From Paramesorhizobium sp049065735 (GTDB lineage Bacteria > Pseudomonadota > Alphaproteobacteria > Rhizobiales > Rhizobiaceae): a stretch of 64,000 nucleotides of DNA. A program made the translations under genes and the position numbers. The notes under the pieces were generated by a model that was not told where the DNA came from, did not search any database, and worked only from the letters and a program-made list of their open reading frames with translations. The stretch lies in NCBI RefSeq assembly GCF_049065735.1, contig NZ_JBAKHD010000004.1:448003-512002 (forward strand), read 5' to 3'. This document shows positions 26,617 to 35,407 of this stretch, piece by piece. The number at the start of each line of letters is the position of its first letter. The first letter of the stretch is position 1.

Positions 26617-27368
26617 CCGAAGCCCTTGCCCTCTCCATCAGAAATCTCGAAGTCGCCTTCGATCATTTCCGGGCGCTGAAAGGCGTCAGCATCGATGTGG
26701 CGCAAGGTGATTCCTTCGGCCTTGTCGGCGAATCCGGCTCCGGCAAATCGACGCTGCTGCGCGCCGTCGTGGGGTTGTCCCCCATTACCTCGGGTGAAGT
26801 TCATGTCCATGGAGCGCCCGTCCGCACACCGCGCGGCAATGCATTCTACAGCAGCGTCCAGATGGTGTTTCAGGACCCTTACGGCTCCCTGCACCCGCGC
26901 CAGACGGTGGACCGCCTGCTGCGCGAGCCGCTCGCCATCCATGGCTTCGGCGAGACGGAGACGCGCATCGTCCAGGCGCTGGACGAGGTAGGCCTCGGCT
27001 CGAGTTTCCGCTTCCGCTACCCGCACCAGCTGTCCGGCGGCCAGCGCCAGCGCGTCGCCATTGCCCGCGCGCTGATCATCGAACCCTCGATCCTGCTTCT
27101 CGACGAGCCGACCTCGGCGCTCGATGCCTCAGTGCAGGCTGAGGTGCTGAACCTGCTCGAACAGATCCGCCACGACCGCAAACTCACCTTCATCATGGTC
27201 AGCCACGATCTGGCAGTCGTCACCCATATGTGCGACCGGCTGGCGGTGATGCAGAATGGCGAAATCGTCGAACAGCTGGATGCCGCCGATCTCGCCAAAG
27301 GCAATGTGCACGAGGATTATACCCGCAATCTGATGCGAGCGAGCGAGGGCTTCCGGCGGAAAGCTTGA
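26613..27368 (+). CDS. Peptide ABC transporter ATP-binding protein, DppF type
   Basis: A 251-residue ATPase. Walker A GESGSGKST, signature LSGGQRQRVAIARAL and Walker B LLLDEPTSALDAS are all intact. QDPYGSLHPRQTV is the DppF/OppF Q-loop. The start ATGACCGAA overlaps the previous stop; GTG at 26604 is an alternative that adds three residues. It completes the importer. Confidence 0.92.
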   Translation: MTEALALSIRNLEVAFDHFRALKGVSIDVAQGDSFGLVGESGSGKSTLLRAVVGLSPITSGEVHVHGAPVRTPRGNAFYSSVQMVFQDPYGSLHPRQTVDRLLREPLAIHGFGETETRIVQALDEVGLGSSFRFRYPHQLSGGQRQRVAIARALIIEPSILLLDEPTSALDASVQAEVLNLLEQIRHDRKLTFIMVSHDLAVVTHMCDRLAVMQNGEIVEQLDAADLAKGNVHEDYTRNLMRASEGFRRKA

Positions 27369-27499
27369 TGCCTATGGCATGGACCGCGTCTCGGAAGCCA
27401 CAACATCGCAGAGTTGTATCGCGGCATTGAAATTAGAGGTTGCCAACTTTCTTTAGATTTGGAATAGGGGCTGGGGGGAAATCCAGTGGGGGCGAACAA

Positions 27500-28780
27500 A
27501 TGACCCGTTCGAGCATTCGCGACCGGTTGGTCGATCTAGCAACGGTGCTGATTGCATTGCGAGCGCTTTCAGCGCCCTTGGCAGTCCCGCTCTTGGGGAT
27601 GTTGGCCTTAGCCGGCAGTATCGCAACCGAACCTCGCTCTCTGGTTGATTTTTACCGGACTAACAAAGCAATTACGATCTGCCTCGCCGGCGTTATCCTG
27701 TTTTCACTGGTCAACGCTTTGGAATACCATTATCGTCCAGTTTATTATGGACTTCTGGCGGTATCGACGGTCTTGATAGGACACCACATCGCCAAGAGCG
27801 GCAAAGCACTCCCGCTCGCATCGATCCTGTATTTTTCCTACCTTGTCATCCTGGCGATCTGCGCCGTGATGTTCGGCGCCAGCCCTGAGGACATCAACAC
27901 TTACTTTCCGAATGTCAGCCGAAACGGGGTCAGCGCCGCCGCCATATTCCTTCAGATCTTCTATAGCACGGCCTACTTCCGTGAGAAAAAAGAAGCGCCG
28001 CTCATCACACCTGTGATCACCCTGCTGATCTGTATTTTATGCTATGGCCGCTCGGGATCGGGGTTCGGATTTGCGCTATTGATCGCATCCTGTGCACAGG
28101 TGATTATCGGGAAAAGATCGTTCATACAGCCTTTGATCGCCCTCGTCATCGGCTCCGCGCTGATGGCATATGCATTGGCCGGCCCGCAAATCTCCGCGGC
28201 TATTCGCAGTGTAATGGCATCCCGCCCAGCCCCCGTGATTGTAACGCAGCCCGCCCCTTCTGTCGGGAGCAAACCTGCGGCAAAGAGCACCGTCGCGCCG
28301 GCCAGCACCCCACCCCTGACAACCCGCGCTCCCGTCGCTCCCCCTCCTGCACAAACCGCTTATTCCGGATGGTCGCGCGCCGGTTTACAGTCCGTCCGCT
28401 GGAGGATGGCGTCGGAATATGTGTCTGCGCTTGACTTGAAGGCGGTTGTCCTCGGCGGTGCCCTGACCGCCTCCCCCGCAATCGTCGCCCACAACATGAA
28501 TCCGCATAACTCATTCATCCGTGGCCACGCTTATTTCGGGATCGCCTACCTCGTTCTTATCGCAACGGTCTTTTTCAGCGCTCTAAGGCGAATGAAGGGT
28601 GGCGATATATTTCTTGTGACCCTGCTTGGGATTTATGCGGGACGGGCATTCTTCGACGCCTTCAGCCTCTTTGACTGCCTCGATTTCGTGTTTTTCTTCA
28701 CCGCGTTCAGCATTTCGCCACCTAAGCACCAGCCGCAGGAAGAGATAGCCGGTCAAGTGCCTCTGGGGGTTGCCGCTTAA
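27500..28780 (+). CDS. O-antigen ligase / Wzy-like multipass membrane protein
   Basis: About 426 residues with roughly ten hydrophobic helices. The C-terminal NMNPHNSFIRGHAYFGIAY matches the His-containing motif of WaaL/Wzy-type polymerases and ligases, which act on undecaprenyl-linked glycans at the periplasmic face. A long Pro/Ala/Thr-rich loop (about residues 240-290) interrupts the periplasmic side. I start at MTRSSIRDR (27500); an earlier ATG at 27440 adds 20 non-membrane residues. No glycan genes are adjacent, so the substrate is unknown. Confidence 0.72.
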   Translation: MTRSSIRDRLVDLATVLIALRALSAPLAVPLLGMLALAGSIATEPRSLVDFYRTNKAITICLAGVILFSLVNALEYHYRPVYYGLLAVSTVLIGHHIAKSGKALPLASILYFSYLVILAICAVMFGASPEDINTYFPNVSRNGVSAAAIFLQIFYSTAYFREKKEAPLITPVITLLICILCYGRSGSGFGFALLIASCAQVIIGKRSFIQPLIALVIGSALMAYALAGPQISAAIRSVMASRPAPVIVTQPAPSVGSKPAAKSTVAPASTPPLTTRAPVAPPPAQTAYSGWSRAGLQSVRWRMASEYVSALDLKAVVLGGALTASPAIVAHNMNPHNSFIRGHAYFGIAYLVLIATVFFSALRRMKGGDIFLVTLLGIYAGRAFFDAFSLFDCLDFVFFFTAFSISPPKHQPQEEIAGQVPLGVAA

Positions 28781-28909
28781 AGATCAGCCTTCAGCGCATT
28801 CCCCCACTTTTGAATTCGTCCTGAACAAACCGTTTATTCCCCGTTCATGGAGGGTTCACCCGCGCTTTCCTATATGAGCCGCGGATGAATCTTTGGGGGA
28901 CGTACAAGC

Positions 28910-29701
28910 ATGAAGTCCGCTTTGCTGAAGGCGTTTGTGACGACTTTGGCTGTCATTGTCTTTTGTGAGCTGGTTTGCATGGCCGTCCTGTGGTGGATGG
29001 GAAGCGAGATAACGCTTTTCCCGCTCGTCATGACGGCTGCCCTCCCCGCCGTCACCGCCTTCCCCAATGCGCTCTATACTTATGTGCAGAACCACAAACT
29101 GAAGGTGGCCCTGCACGAATTGAAGCTGGCGCATCAGCAATTGCAGGCCAAATCGCGGATCGATGACATGACCGGGCTGCTCAATCGCGGCTCTTTCTTC
29201 GAGGCCATGAAGATCAGCCGCGCGCGCGTGGAAACCGGCGCGGCGCTGGCTATCGACGCCGATCATTTCAAGGCGATCAACGACACCTACGGACATGCGG
29301 TGGGCGACCGCGCCTTGAAGATCATCGCCTTCGCCTTGCAGAATACCACCCGCAAGGGCGATATCGTCGGCCGGATCGGCGGCGAGGAATTCTGCATCTA
29401 TCTGCCCGGCGCTTCGCGGGAAACCGCCTTGCGCCTGGCGGAGCGGGTGCGCGCCGAGGTCGAGAACACGCCGCTTTATACGGCGTCAAACCAGATCCAC
29501 CCGCTGACGATCAGCATCGGCTGCGCCATAGCGCTCAAGCATGAATCGAATTCGCAGGTCTTGAGCCGGGCGGATAAATGCCTCTACCGCGCCAAGAAGC
29601 GCGGGCGCAATTGCGTCGTCTATGACGATGGCGACGACCAACCCGCCTATCATCTGCTTCCACGGCAGACGGTGGAAGGCGAAAGGGATGCGTCGGCCTG
29701 A
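28910..29701 (+). CDS. Membrane-anchored GGDEF diguanylate cyclase
   Basis: A 263-residue protein. Two N-terminal helices (about 9-29 and 36-56) lead through a short coiled-coil (LKVALHELKLAHQQLQAK) to a GGDEF domain starting near SRIDDMTGLLNRG. The active loop is GGEEF at 157-161. An RxxD product-inhibition site (RKGD, 148-151) sits exactly five residues upstream. It should therefore be an active, feedback-inhibited c-di-GMP synthase. The absence of a periplasmic sensor domain leaves the input signal open. Confidence 0.93.
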   Translation: MKSALLKAFVTTLAVIVFCELVCMAVLWWMGSEITLFPLVMTAALPAVTAFPNALYTYVQNHKLKVALHELKLAHQQLQAKSRIDDMTGLLNRGSFFEAMKISRARVETGAALAIDADHFKAINDTYGHAVGDRALKIIAFALQNTTRKGDIVGRIGGEEFCIYLPGASRETALRLAERVRAEVENTPLYTASNQIHPLTISIGCAIALKHESNSQVLSRADKCLYRAKKRGRNCVVYDDGDDQPAYHLLPRQTVEGERDASA

Positions 29702-29704
29702 GCC

Positions 29705-30235
29705 CTACTCCCACGCCTCCACTTCCTCCTCCGACCAGCCCACGGGCACGAAGCCCATCTTCTGGTAGAGTTGGAGCGCGCGGGGGCTGTCGAGCGTATT
29801 GGTGTGGATGGTCACTTTCTTCGGTCCATGCCACCACGCCGCTTCGATCATCTCGGCAAGGAAGAAGCTCCCAAGCCCCCGCCCCTGATAGTCGGGAACG
29901 AGGCCGAAATAGAGGATTTCCGCCTCGTCCGGCAAACGCGCCAGATCGAATTCGGCAAAGCCTGCCGGGCAGCCATCGACATGAAGCACGTGAATTTCCG
30001 CGGGACGGGCATTGATCGCCTCGGAAAGCTCCGCATCGTCTTGCTTGCGCCGCATCAGCCAGTGATGCGGCTTTCCAACCTGCTCATAGAGATAGCGATA
30101 ATAATGCACCGGGATGTTGGATGCTCGCATGATCGCGAGCTTCATGCCGGTGGGCGACGGCACGCTCACCGTGCTGCGCTCCGTCATCTCCAGATGCGTG
30201 ATCCGCGCGACCAGCTTTTTCGGCGACCCGGCCAT
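29705..30235 (-). CDS. GNAT family N-acetyltransferase
   Basis: A 176-residue acetyltransferase. The acetyl-CoA binding motif is YFGLVPDYQGRGLGSFFLAEM, with HTNTLDSPRALQLYQKMGFVPVG as the C-terminal GNAT signature. The ATG is one base after the sseA stop, so the two genes form a coupled pair. The longer reading frame extends into sseA and is not used. The substrate is unknown. Confidence 0.87.
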   Translation of the reverse strand: MAGSPKKLVARITHLEMTERSTVSVPSPTGMKLAIMRASNIPVHYYRYLYEQVGKPHHWLMRRKQDDAELSEAINARPAEIHVLHVDGCPAGFAEFDLARLPDEAEILYFGLVPDYQGRGLGSFFLAEMIEAAWWHGPKKVTIHTNTLDSPRALQLYQKMGFVPVGWSEEEVEAWE

Positions 30236-30236
30236 C

Positions 30237-31091
30237 CTACGCGGCCTTGCCCGTTTCGATCGGCGTGTCGGGCCGTCCACCCCACTCGCTCCACGAGCCG
30301 TCATAAAGAAAATTGTCCGTGTGGCCGAGCGATTCCAGCGCCAGCGTGATGACCGCCGCCGTCACGCCCGAGCCGCAGCTCGTCACGACCGGCTTTGCGA
30401 GATCGACCCCGGCCCGGTCGAAAATCTCCTTGAGCTCATCGAGAGTCTTCAGTTCTCCATCTTTCGAAAGGCTCGCGACCGGCACATTGCGCGCGCCCGG
30501 CATATGACCGGACCGCATGCCCGCGCGCGGTTCAGGCTCCTCACCCGAAAACCGGCCCGGCGCGCGCGCGTCGGCGATCTGCACCGAGCCCTTCTCGACG
30601 ATTTGCAGCATTTTCTCGAAGCTCGCCACCCGCCCCATGTCGAGGCTGGCGGTGAAGGTCGAGGGCGCGATCTTCGTCACCTCAGCCGTGACGGGCCGCC
30701 CTTCCCGCTTCCAGCGATCGAATCCGCCATCGAGCACGAAAACCTTTTTCGCCCCCATGATCCGGAGCAGGAACCAGACGCGCGGCGCCGTATACATGCC
30801 CGGCCCGTCATAAACGACGATCGTGTCATCCACCGTCAGCCCCATGGCGCTTGCCTCACGGGCAAAATCCTCTTCCGATGGGATCGTATGCGGCAGGCCC
30901 GAGGAATGATCGGCAATCTTGTCCTGGTCGTAAAAGATCGCGCCTGGAATATGCGCTGCGTCATATTCGTCGCGCGGGTTCCGGTTCTGCCCCGGCAGAT
31001 ACCAGGAAGCATCCAGAATGGAGAGGCCGGGCTCGTTCAGGTGCTCTTCCAGCCAATCGGCGGAAACGACGAAGGGGCTTTTGTTGCTCAT
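30237..31091 (-). CDS. sseA: 3-mercaptopyruvate sulfurtransferase
   Basis: A 284-residue tandem rhodanese. The catalytic cysteine is C239 in the loop CGSGVT, the mercaptopyruvate-type loop (thiosulfate-type enzymes have CRxGxx). The N-terminal inactive rhodanese domain contains the ILDASWYLPGQNRNPRDEY signature. It moves sulfur from 3-mercaptopyruvate to thiols or cyanide. Downstream, on the same strand, is a GNAT gene; upstream are alaX and cysK, so cysteine-sulfur metabolism is concentrated here. Confidence 0.93.
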   Translation of the reverse strand: MSNKSPFVVSADWLEEHLNEPGLSILDASWYLPGQNRNPRDEYDAAHIPGAIFYDQDKIADHSSGLPHTIPSEEDFAREASAMGLTVDDTIVVYDGPGMYTAPRVWFLLRIMGAKKVFVLDGGFDRWKREGRPVTAEVTKIAPSTFTASLDMGRVASFEKMLQIVEKGSVQIADARAPGRFSGEEPEPRAGMRSGHMPGARNVPVASLSKDGELKTLDELKEIFDRAGVDLAKPVVTSCGSGVTAAVITLALESLGHTDNFLYDGSWSEWGGRPDTPIETGKAA

Positions 31092-31156
31092 CTCTCATTC
31101 TCCTTGCTAACCATATTGCAGCCAAGCGGTCCGCTTGGGCAATCGCATGATTTCGG

Positions 31157-31894
31157 CTAAACCAGCGCTCCGAACCGGATGCGGAAGCGGCGGTTTTCAC
31201 GGCCTTTCTTCTCGATCTTGCCGATATGGATTTCGCCGACTTCCTCCGTCGCGGCCACATGGGTGCCGCCGCAGGGCTGCGAATCGATTGCGCCATTCTC
31301 GCCGATAAGAACGAGCCTTATCCGGCCGCTGCCCATGGGCGGACGGACATTCTTCGATTTCACCAACCCCGGATTGGCCGCCAGTTCCTCATCGCTGATC
31401 CAACGGGTGGATAGGACCGCATTGGCGCGAACCATTTCCATGAGCCGCTCCGTCACGTTCTCGCGCGTATAGGATGGGTCGGGCAGGTCGAAATCCACCC
31501 GGCTTTCCTCCTCGCCAACCGCCGCGCCGGTGATCGGGAACGGGCAGATCACCGAAAGCAGATGGCAGGCCGTGTGCATCCGCATCAGGCGATAGCGGCG
31601 CGGCCAGTCGATATGGAGGGTGAGCTGTTCGCCGGTTTGCGGCAACGCCTGCCCCTCCGCGGGAATATGGATGATCTCGTTCTTGGTCTCGCCCGTCACC
31701 GTCGCCGCGATTTCGATGCGCGAGCCGTCCGCCCGTTCGAAATGGCCGGTGTCGCCCGGCTGGCCACCCGATGTGGCGTAGAAATTCGTGGCGTCGAGAA
31801 TGACGCCGCCGCGCTCGTTGACCGCGACAACAGTCCCTTCTGCCTTCGCCAGATAGGCATCGTCGCGGAACAGCGCTTTCGTCTCGTAAGCCAT
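31157..31894 (-). CDS. Alanyl-tRNA editing protein AlaX
   Basis: A 245-residue free-standing editing domain homologous to the AlaRS editing and C-terminal portions. Zinc ligands are visible in HTACHLL (an HxxxH motif) and CGGTHVAAT. It deacylates mischarged Ser- or Gly-tRNA-Ala. The N-terminal segment ILDATNFYATSGGQPGDTG matches the AlaX-M/L linker domain. The ATG (MAYETKALF) lies 4 bases after the cysK stop, so the two are probably co-translated. Confidence 0.9.
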   Translation of the reverse strand: MAYETKALFRDDAYLAKAEGTVVAVNERGGVILDATNFYATSGGQPGDTGHFERADGSRIEIAATVTGETKNEIIHIPAEGQALPQTGEQLTLHIDWPRRYRLMRMHTACHLLSVICPFPITGAAVGEEESRVDFDLPDPSYTRENVTERLMEMVRANAVLSTRWISDEELAANPGLVKSKNVRPPMGSGRIRLVLIGENGAIDSQPCGGTHVAATEEVGEIHIGKIEKKGRENRRFRIRFGALV

Positions 31895-31898
31895 CGGG

Positions 31899-32930
31899 TC
31901 ACACAGCCTCATAAGGAATGGAAATTTCGGCCTTCCTTTCCAGCCATGCCGGAACGGGCAGGTCCTTGGAACGCAGGAAGTCCGGATTAAACATTTTCGA
32001 CTGGTAGCGGTTGCCATAGTCACAGAGCATGGTGACGATGCTGTGGCCCGGCCCGAGATCGCGCGCGAGCCGGATCGCCCCGGCGATATTGATGCCGGAC
32101 GAGCCGCCCAGGCACAGCCCCTCCTCTTCAGCGAGATCGAAGATAGTCTTCAATGCCTCGGCATCCCCGATGCGATAGGAAAAATCCGGAGTAAAACCTT
32201 CGAGATTGGCGGTGATACGCCCCTGCCCGATCCCCTCGGTGATCGAGCTTCCCTCGGCCTTCAATTCGCCATTCGTGTACCAGGAATAGAGCGCCGCGCC
32301 ATGCGGGTCGGCAAGTCCGATCTTGATATCCGGGTTCTTCGCCTTCAGGCCTATGCCGGTGCCCGCAAGCGTGCCGCCCGAGCCGACAGCGCAGATGAAG
32401 CCGTCCACCTTGCCATCCGTATCGCGCCAGATTTCCTCAGCAGTCGTTTCGATATGCGCCTGACGGTTCACCTGATTGTCGAACTGATTGGCCCAGATCG
32501 CGCCGTTCGGCTCGGTCTGTGCCAGTTGCTCGGCGAGACGCCCGGACAGGCGCACATAATTATCAGGATTCTTGTAAGGGACCGCCGGCACTTCAATAAG
32601 CTCGGCGCCCAGCAGCCGCAGCGCATCCTTCTTTTCCTGCGCCTGCGTTTCGGGAATGACGATAACAGTGCGATATCCGAGCGCCTTGGCCACCATGGTA
32701 AGGCCGATGCCGGTATTGCCCGCTGTCCCCTCGACGATGACGCCGCCGGGCTTGAGCAGACCTTTCCGCTCTGCGTCGCGGATGATGTAGAGCGCTGCGC
32801 GGTCCTTGACCGACTGGCCTGGATTGAGAAACTCCGCCTTGCCCCAGATGTTGCAGCCGGTGATCTCGGATGCCTTTTTCAGCCTTATCAGCGGCGTGTT
32901 CCCGATCGCGTCAATCACCGAATCCAGCAT
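31899..32930 (-). CDS. cysK: Cysteine synthase A
   Basis: A 343-residue PLP enzyme that makes cysteine from O-acetylserine and sulfide. The PLP lysine is K42 in NPGQSVKDRAAL and the phosphate loop is GTAGNTGIGL. GLCLGGSSGINIAGA is the C-terminal family signature. It is longer than the 310-residue norm because of a C-terminal extension (RSKDLPVPAWLERKAEISIP), as in the longer alphaproteobacterial forms, some of which are annotated as CBS-like. It leads the cysK-alaX pair. Confidence 0.92.
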   Translation of the reverse strand: MLDSVIDAIGNTPLIRLKKASEITGCNIWGKAEFLNPGQSVKDRAALYIIRDAERKGLLKPGGVIVEGTAGNTGIGLTMVAKALGYRTVIVIPETQAQEKKDALRLLGAELIEVPAVPYKNPDNYVRLSGRLAEQLAQTEPNGAIWANQFDNQVNRQAHIETTAEEIWRDTDGKVDGFICAVGSGGTLAGTGIGLKAKNPDIKIGLADPHGAALYSWYTNGELKAEGSSITEGIGQGRITANLEGFTPDFSYRIGDAEALKTIFDLAEEEGLCLGGSSGINIAGAIRLARDLGPGHSIVTMLCDYGNRYQSKMFNPDFLRSKDLPVPAWLERKAEISIPYEAV

Positions 32931-33058
32931 CGCAAATGCCTCGCATCATTATCATTGGCGCGAAACTATTGGCAGGCGGAACGCCGTTCAAGCATTGAAA
33001 TACATAAATCGGGGCAAATGCGGGATAAGTTTTCCAAGGCCCGCGGATTCAACGGGAA

Positions 33059-33092
33059 TTGATATAAGCGCAACTATGTGTATAAATACACA
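33059..33092 (+). promoter_or_regulatory. Promoter and operator-like palindrome at hicA
   Basis: TTGATA (33059-33064) and TATAAA (33081-33086) form a good sigma-70 promoter with a 16-base spacer. A perfect 7-bp palindrome, TGTGTAT-AA-ATACACA (33077-33092), overlaps the -10. HicB proteins with an RHH tail commonly repress their own operon, and this is the natural binding site. The assignment is from sequence only. Confidence 0.55.
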
Positions 33093-33282
33093 CCTGAAAA
33101 GCGCGGACATTATCAGATCGCTTGAGCGGGACGGTTGGCGGATCGTCGGCCAGAAGGGAAGCCACGTCCAGCTCAAGCATCCGGTCAAACCTGGCCGCGT
33201 CACCGTCCCTCATCCGGAACGGGATGTTCCCATCGGCCCCCTCAAGAGCATCGAAAAGCAATCCGGGCTGAAACTAAGGTAG
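33076..33282 (+). CDS. hicA: HicA family mRNA interferase toxin
   Basis: A 68-residue protein (from ATG) with the HicA fold: KSADIIRSLERDGWRIVGQ, the catalytic His in GSHVQLKHP (H30) and VPHPERDVPIGPLKSI. It cleaves mRNA until bound by HicB. The ATG at 33076 lies inside the predicted -10 and operator. If that promoter is used, translation must begin further in, perhaps at the CTG of LKSADII (33094), which matches where most HicA proteins start. Six bases separate it from hicB. Confidence 0.88.
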   Translation: MCINTHLKSADIIRSLERDGWRIVGQKGSHVQLKHPVKPGRVTVPHPERDVPIGPLKSIEKQSGLKLR

Positions 33283-33288
33283 ACGATT

Positions 33289-33687
33289 ATGCGAAACTAT
33301 GTCGGATTGATTCACAAGGAACCCGGTAGCGATTACGGCGTCCATTTTCCGGATTTTCCCGGCGTCGTAACCGCGGGCAGGGATTTGGATGAAGCGCGGG
33401 CGAATGCCGAGGAAGCGCTAGCCTTCCATGTCGAGGGCATGACCGAGGATGGCGAAACCATCCCCGAGCCCTCCAGCCTGGAAGCCATCATGGCCGATCC
33501 CGACAATAGAGATGCCGTGGCGTTCCTTGTACCGCTCAAGGTCAAAGCGCCCAGGGCGGTGCGCGTCAACATCACGCTGAACGAAGATATGCTTCAGCAG
33601 ATCGATGACTACGCGAGCAAGCATGGGCTGACCCGGTCCGGTTTCCTGGTCCGGGCCGCCAAGCGGGAAATCGAGGAGGCGAATTAA
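33289..33687 (+). CDS. hicB: HicB family antitoxin with RHH DNA-binding tail
   Basis: A 132-residue antitoxin. The partially degraded RNase H-like domain covers about residues 1-75 (YGVHFPDFPGVVTAGRDLDEA). A C-terminal ribbon-helix-helix follows (RVNITLNEDMLQQIDDYASKHGLTRSGFLVRAAKREI). It neutralises HicA and probably represses the operon. Its stop codon shares the TTAA with the stop of the convergent helicase gene. Confidence 0.93.
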   Translation: MRNYVGLIHKEPGSDYGVHFPDFPGVVTAGRDLDEARANAEEALAFHVEGMTEDGETIPEPSSLEAIMADPDNRDAVAFLVPLKVKAPRAVRVNITLNEDMLQQIDDYASKHGLTRSGFLVRAAKREIEEAN

Positions 33688-35081
33688 GCCGCCCTCGCCC
33701 CAGCCGCGCGCCGTCTGCGGCGGAAGGGCTTCTTCTTCTGGCCATCGCGCTCGGCGCCCTCGCGCGCGGAGCCGTCATTGCTCCAGATCGCCTCGCGGCG
33801 CTCGCCATGCGGCTTGGCATGGTTGCGCTGGCCGGGGCGCTGGCCGCCTTTGGGCTTGTTGCGGTTGCCGGCGGGGCGTTCGGCAGCTGCTTCTGGCTTT
33901 TCCGCCCTCGGCTTCACCGGCAGCGGACCGACCGGGGCCGGCGCGTCCTTGACCGGCAGCTTCATGCGGATCACCCGCTCCACCGCCTTCAGCTTGGCAT
34001 GCTCGGCCGCCGGATCGTAAAGCGTGATCGCTGCTCCCGAAGCGCCATTGCGGCCCGTACGGCCGATGCGGTGCACATAGCTTTCCGGCTCGTCCGGCAG
34101 GTCGTAATTGACCACATGGCTGATGCCCGGCACGTCGATACCGCGCGCGGCGATATCGGTCGCCACCAGAATGCGCACCGAGCCGTCCTTGAAGCCGTTC
34201 AGCGCCCGCTGGCGCGCGTTCTGCGATTTGTTGCCATGGATGGCGGCGACGTCATAGCCGTCGCGTTCCAGATTGCGCGTCACCGCATCGGCGCCATGCT
34301 TGGTGCGGGTGAAGACGATGACCGACGCCATCGTCTGGTCTGTCAGCATGCCCGAAAGCACCCGCTTCTTCTCCTTGGTCGGCACGGGATGCAGAACCTG
34401 CGTGATCTCAGCCGCTGTCGTGCCCTGCGGCGCGACTTCGACGCGCACCGGATCGCGCAGCAGCCCGGCGGCGAGCGACGCCACTTCCTGCGGCATGGTG
34501 GCGGAGAACAAAGCCGTCTGGCGGTCGTTATGCGTTGCCTTGGCGATGCGCTTCACATCGTTGATGAAGCCCATGTCCAGCATCCGGTCGGCCTCGTCGA
34601 GCACCAGCCAGCGCGTTTCGGAGAGGTCGACGGCATTCTCGCGCACCAGATCGGTCAACCGGCCCGGCGTGGCGATGAGCACATCGACGCCCGACTGCAT
34701 CCGCTTGATCTGGGTGAGACGCGACACGCCGCCCAGAATCAGCGCGGTCGAGATATGCGCACCTTTCGACAGCGTGCGGATCGTCTCTTCGATCTGCACG
34801 GCGAGTTCCCGCGTCGGGGCGAGGATCAGCGCGCGTGCGGTCTTGCCCTTGCGCTTGTCGCCAAGGCCGATGATCTTGGCGAGGATCGGCAGGCTGAATG
34901 CCGCCGTCTTGCCGGAGCCGGTCTGCGCGATGCCGAGAATATCGCGGCCCGCGATCTGCGCCGGAATGGCCTGCTCCTGGATCGGCTTCGGCGCGCTCAT
35001 GCCGGCGCTCTCGACAGCCTTAAGCAGCACGCCCGTGATGCCCAATGCGGCAAAGCCGCTATTTTCGATGGTGTTTTCCAA
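33684..35081 (-). CDS. DEAD-box ATP-dependent RNA helicase (RhlE-like)
   Basis: About 465 residues. Motifs in order: Q-motif (PKPIQEQAIPA), AQTGSGKT, PTRELA, TPGRL, DEAD (VLDEADRMLD), SAT and HRIGRTGR. The basic, low-complexity tail (GNRNKPKGGQRPGQRNHAK to KKPFRRRRRAAG) resembles RhlE C-termini. No ATG precedes the conserved region; the TTG at 35081 (MENTIENSGF), with AGAGA 8 bases upstream, is the best start, and a neighbouring TTG two codons earlier is an alternative. Likely roles are ribosome assembly and cold growth. Confidence 0.9.
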   Translation of the reverse strand: MENTIENSGFAALGITGVLLKAVESAGMSAPKPIQEQAIPAQIAGRDILGIAQTGSGKTAAFSLPILAKIIGLGDKRKGKTARALILAPTRELAVQIEETIRTLSKGAHISTALILGGVSRLTQIKRMQSGVDVLIATPGRLTDLVRENAVDLSETRWLVLDEADRMLDMGFINDVKRIAKATHNDRQTALFSATMPQEVASLAAGLLRDPVRVEVAPQGTTAAEITQVLHPVPTKEKKRVLSGMLTDQTMASVIVFTRTKHGADAVTRNLERDGYDVAAIHGNKSQNARQRALNGFKDGSVRILVATDIAARGIDVPGISHVVNYDLPDEPESYVHRIGRTGRNGASGAAITLYDPAAEHAKLKAVERVIRMKLPVKDAPAPVGPLPVKPRAEKPEAAAERPAGNRNKPKGGQRPGQRNHAKPHGERREAIWSNDGSAREGAERDGQKKKPFRRRRRAAGARAA

Positions 35082-35365
35082 ACTCAATCTCTTTCGAGCG
35101 GGCACCGGCCTTCCGGTCCCGCAAAAACGGTCTGCCGGCAGGCGCAACCTGCTGGCAATTCTCTTTTCGGTAAACGACGAAGCGCTGGAGCATAATGCCC
35201 GCACGCGACTTGCGCTGCCGTGTCCGAAGCCTCACGCTCCGGAACCTTTTTCGACGCAACCAAGTCCATACCACGGGAAAGCCGGATGATCCGGCCCAAG
35301 CGCCTGCCGCGACATATGGGGGTATTCGATAGGAAATGCAAATGAAAATAGTGAGTAGGGAATAA
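35082..35365. other. Long leader upstream of the helicase gene
   Basis: This gap holds no gene. Read toward the helicase it contains several potential stems, for example around GCGCCTGCCGGCAGAC and GGACCGGAAGGCCGGTGCCC (35100-35150). A structured 5' leader is common for cold-regulated DEAD-box genes, but no named RNA motif is recognised. Confidence 0.45.
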
Positions 35366-35406
35366 TGAGATAGTGAGACAGAGCATTTCTCCTGTTCACT
35401 ATCTCA
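35366..35406 (-). terminator. Hairpin immediately after ilvA
   Basis: TGAGATAGTGA (35366-35376) and TCACTATCTCA (35396-35406) form a perfect 11-bp stem. It begins one base after the ilvA stop codon. Only weak T-runs follow, so it may act as a terminator or as a 3' stabilising stem for the adeC-ilvA transcript. Confidence 0.6.
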
Positions 35407-35407
35407 C

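Noticed and set aside
35100..35160. A named cold-shock thermosensor in the helicase leader
   Set aside because: Stems are possible but no recognised motif is present; kept only as a structured leader.
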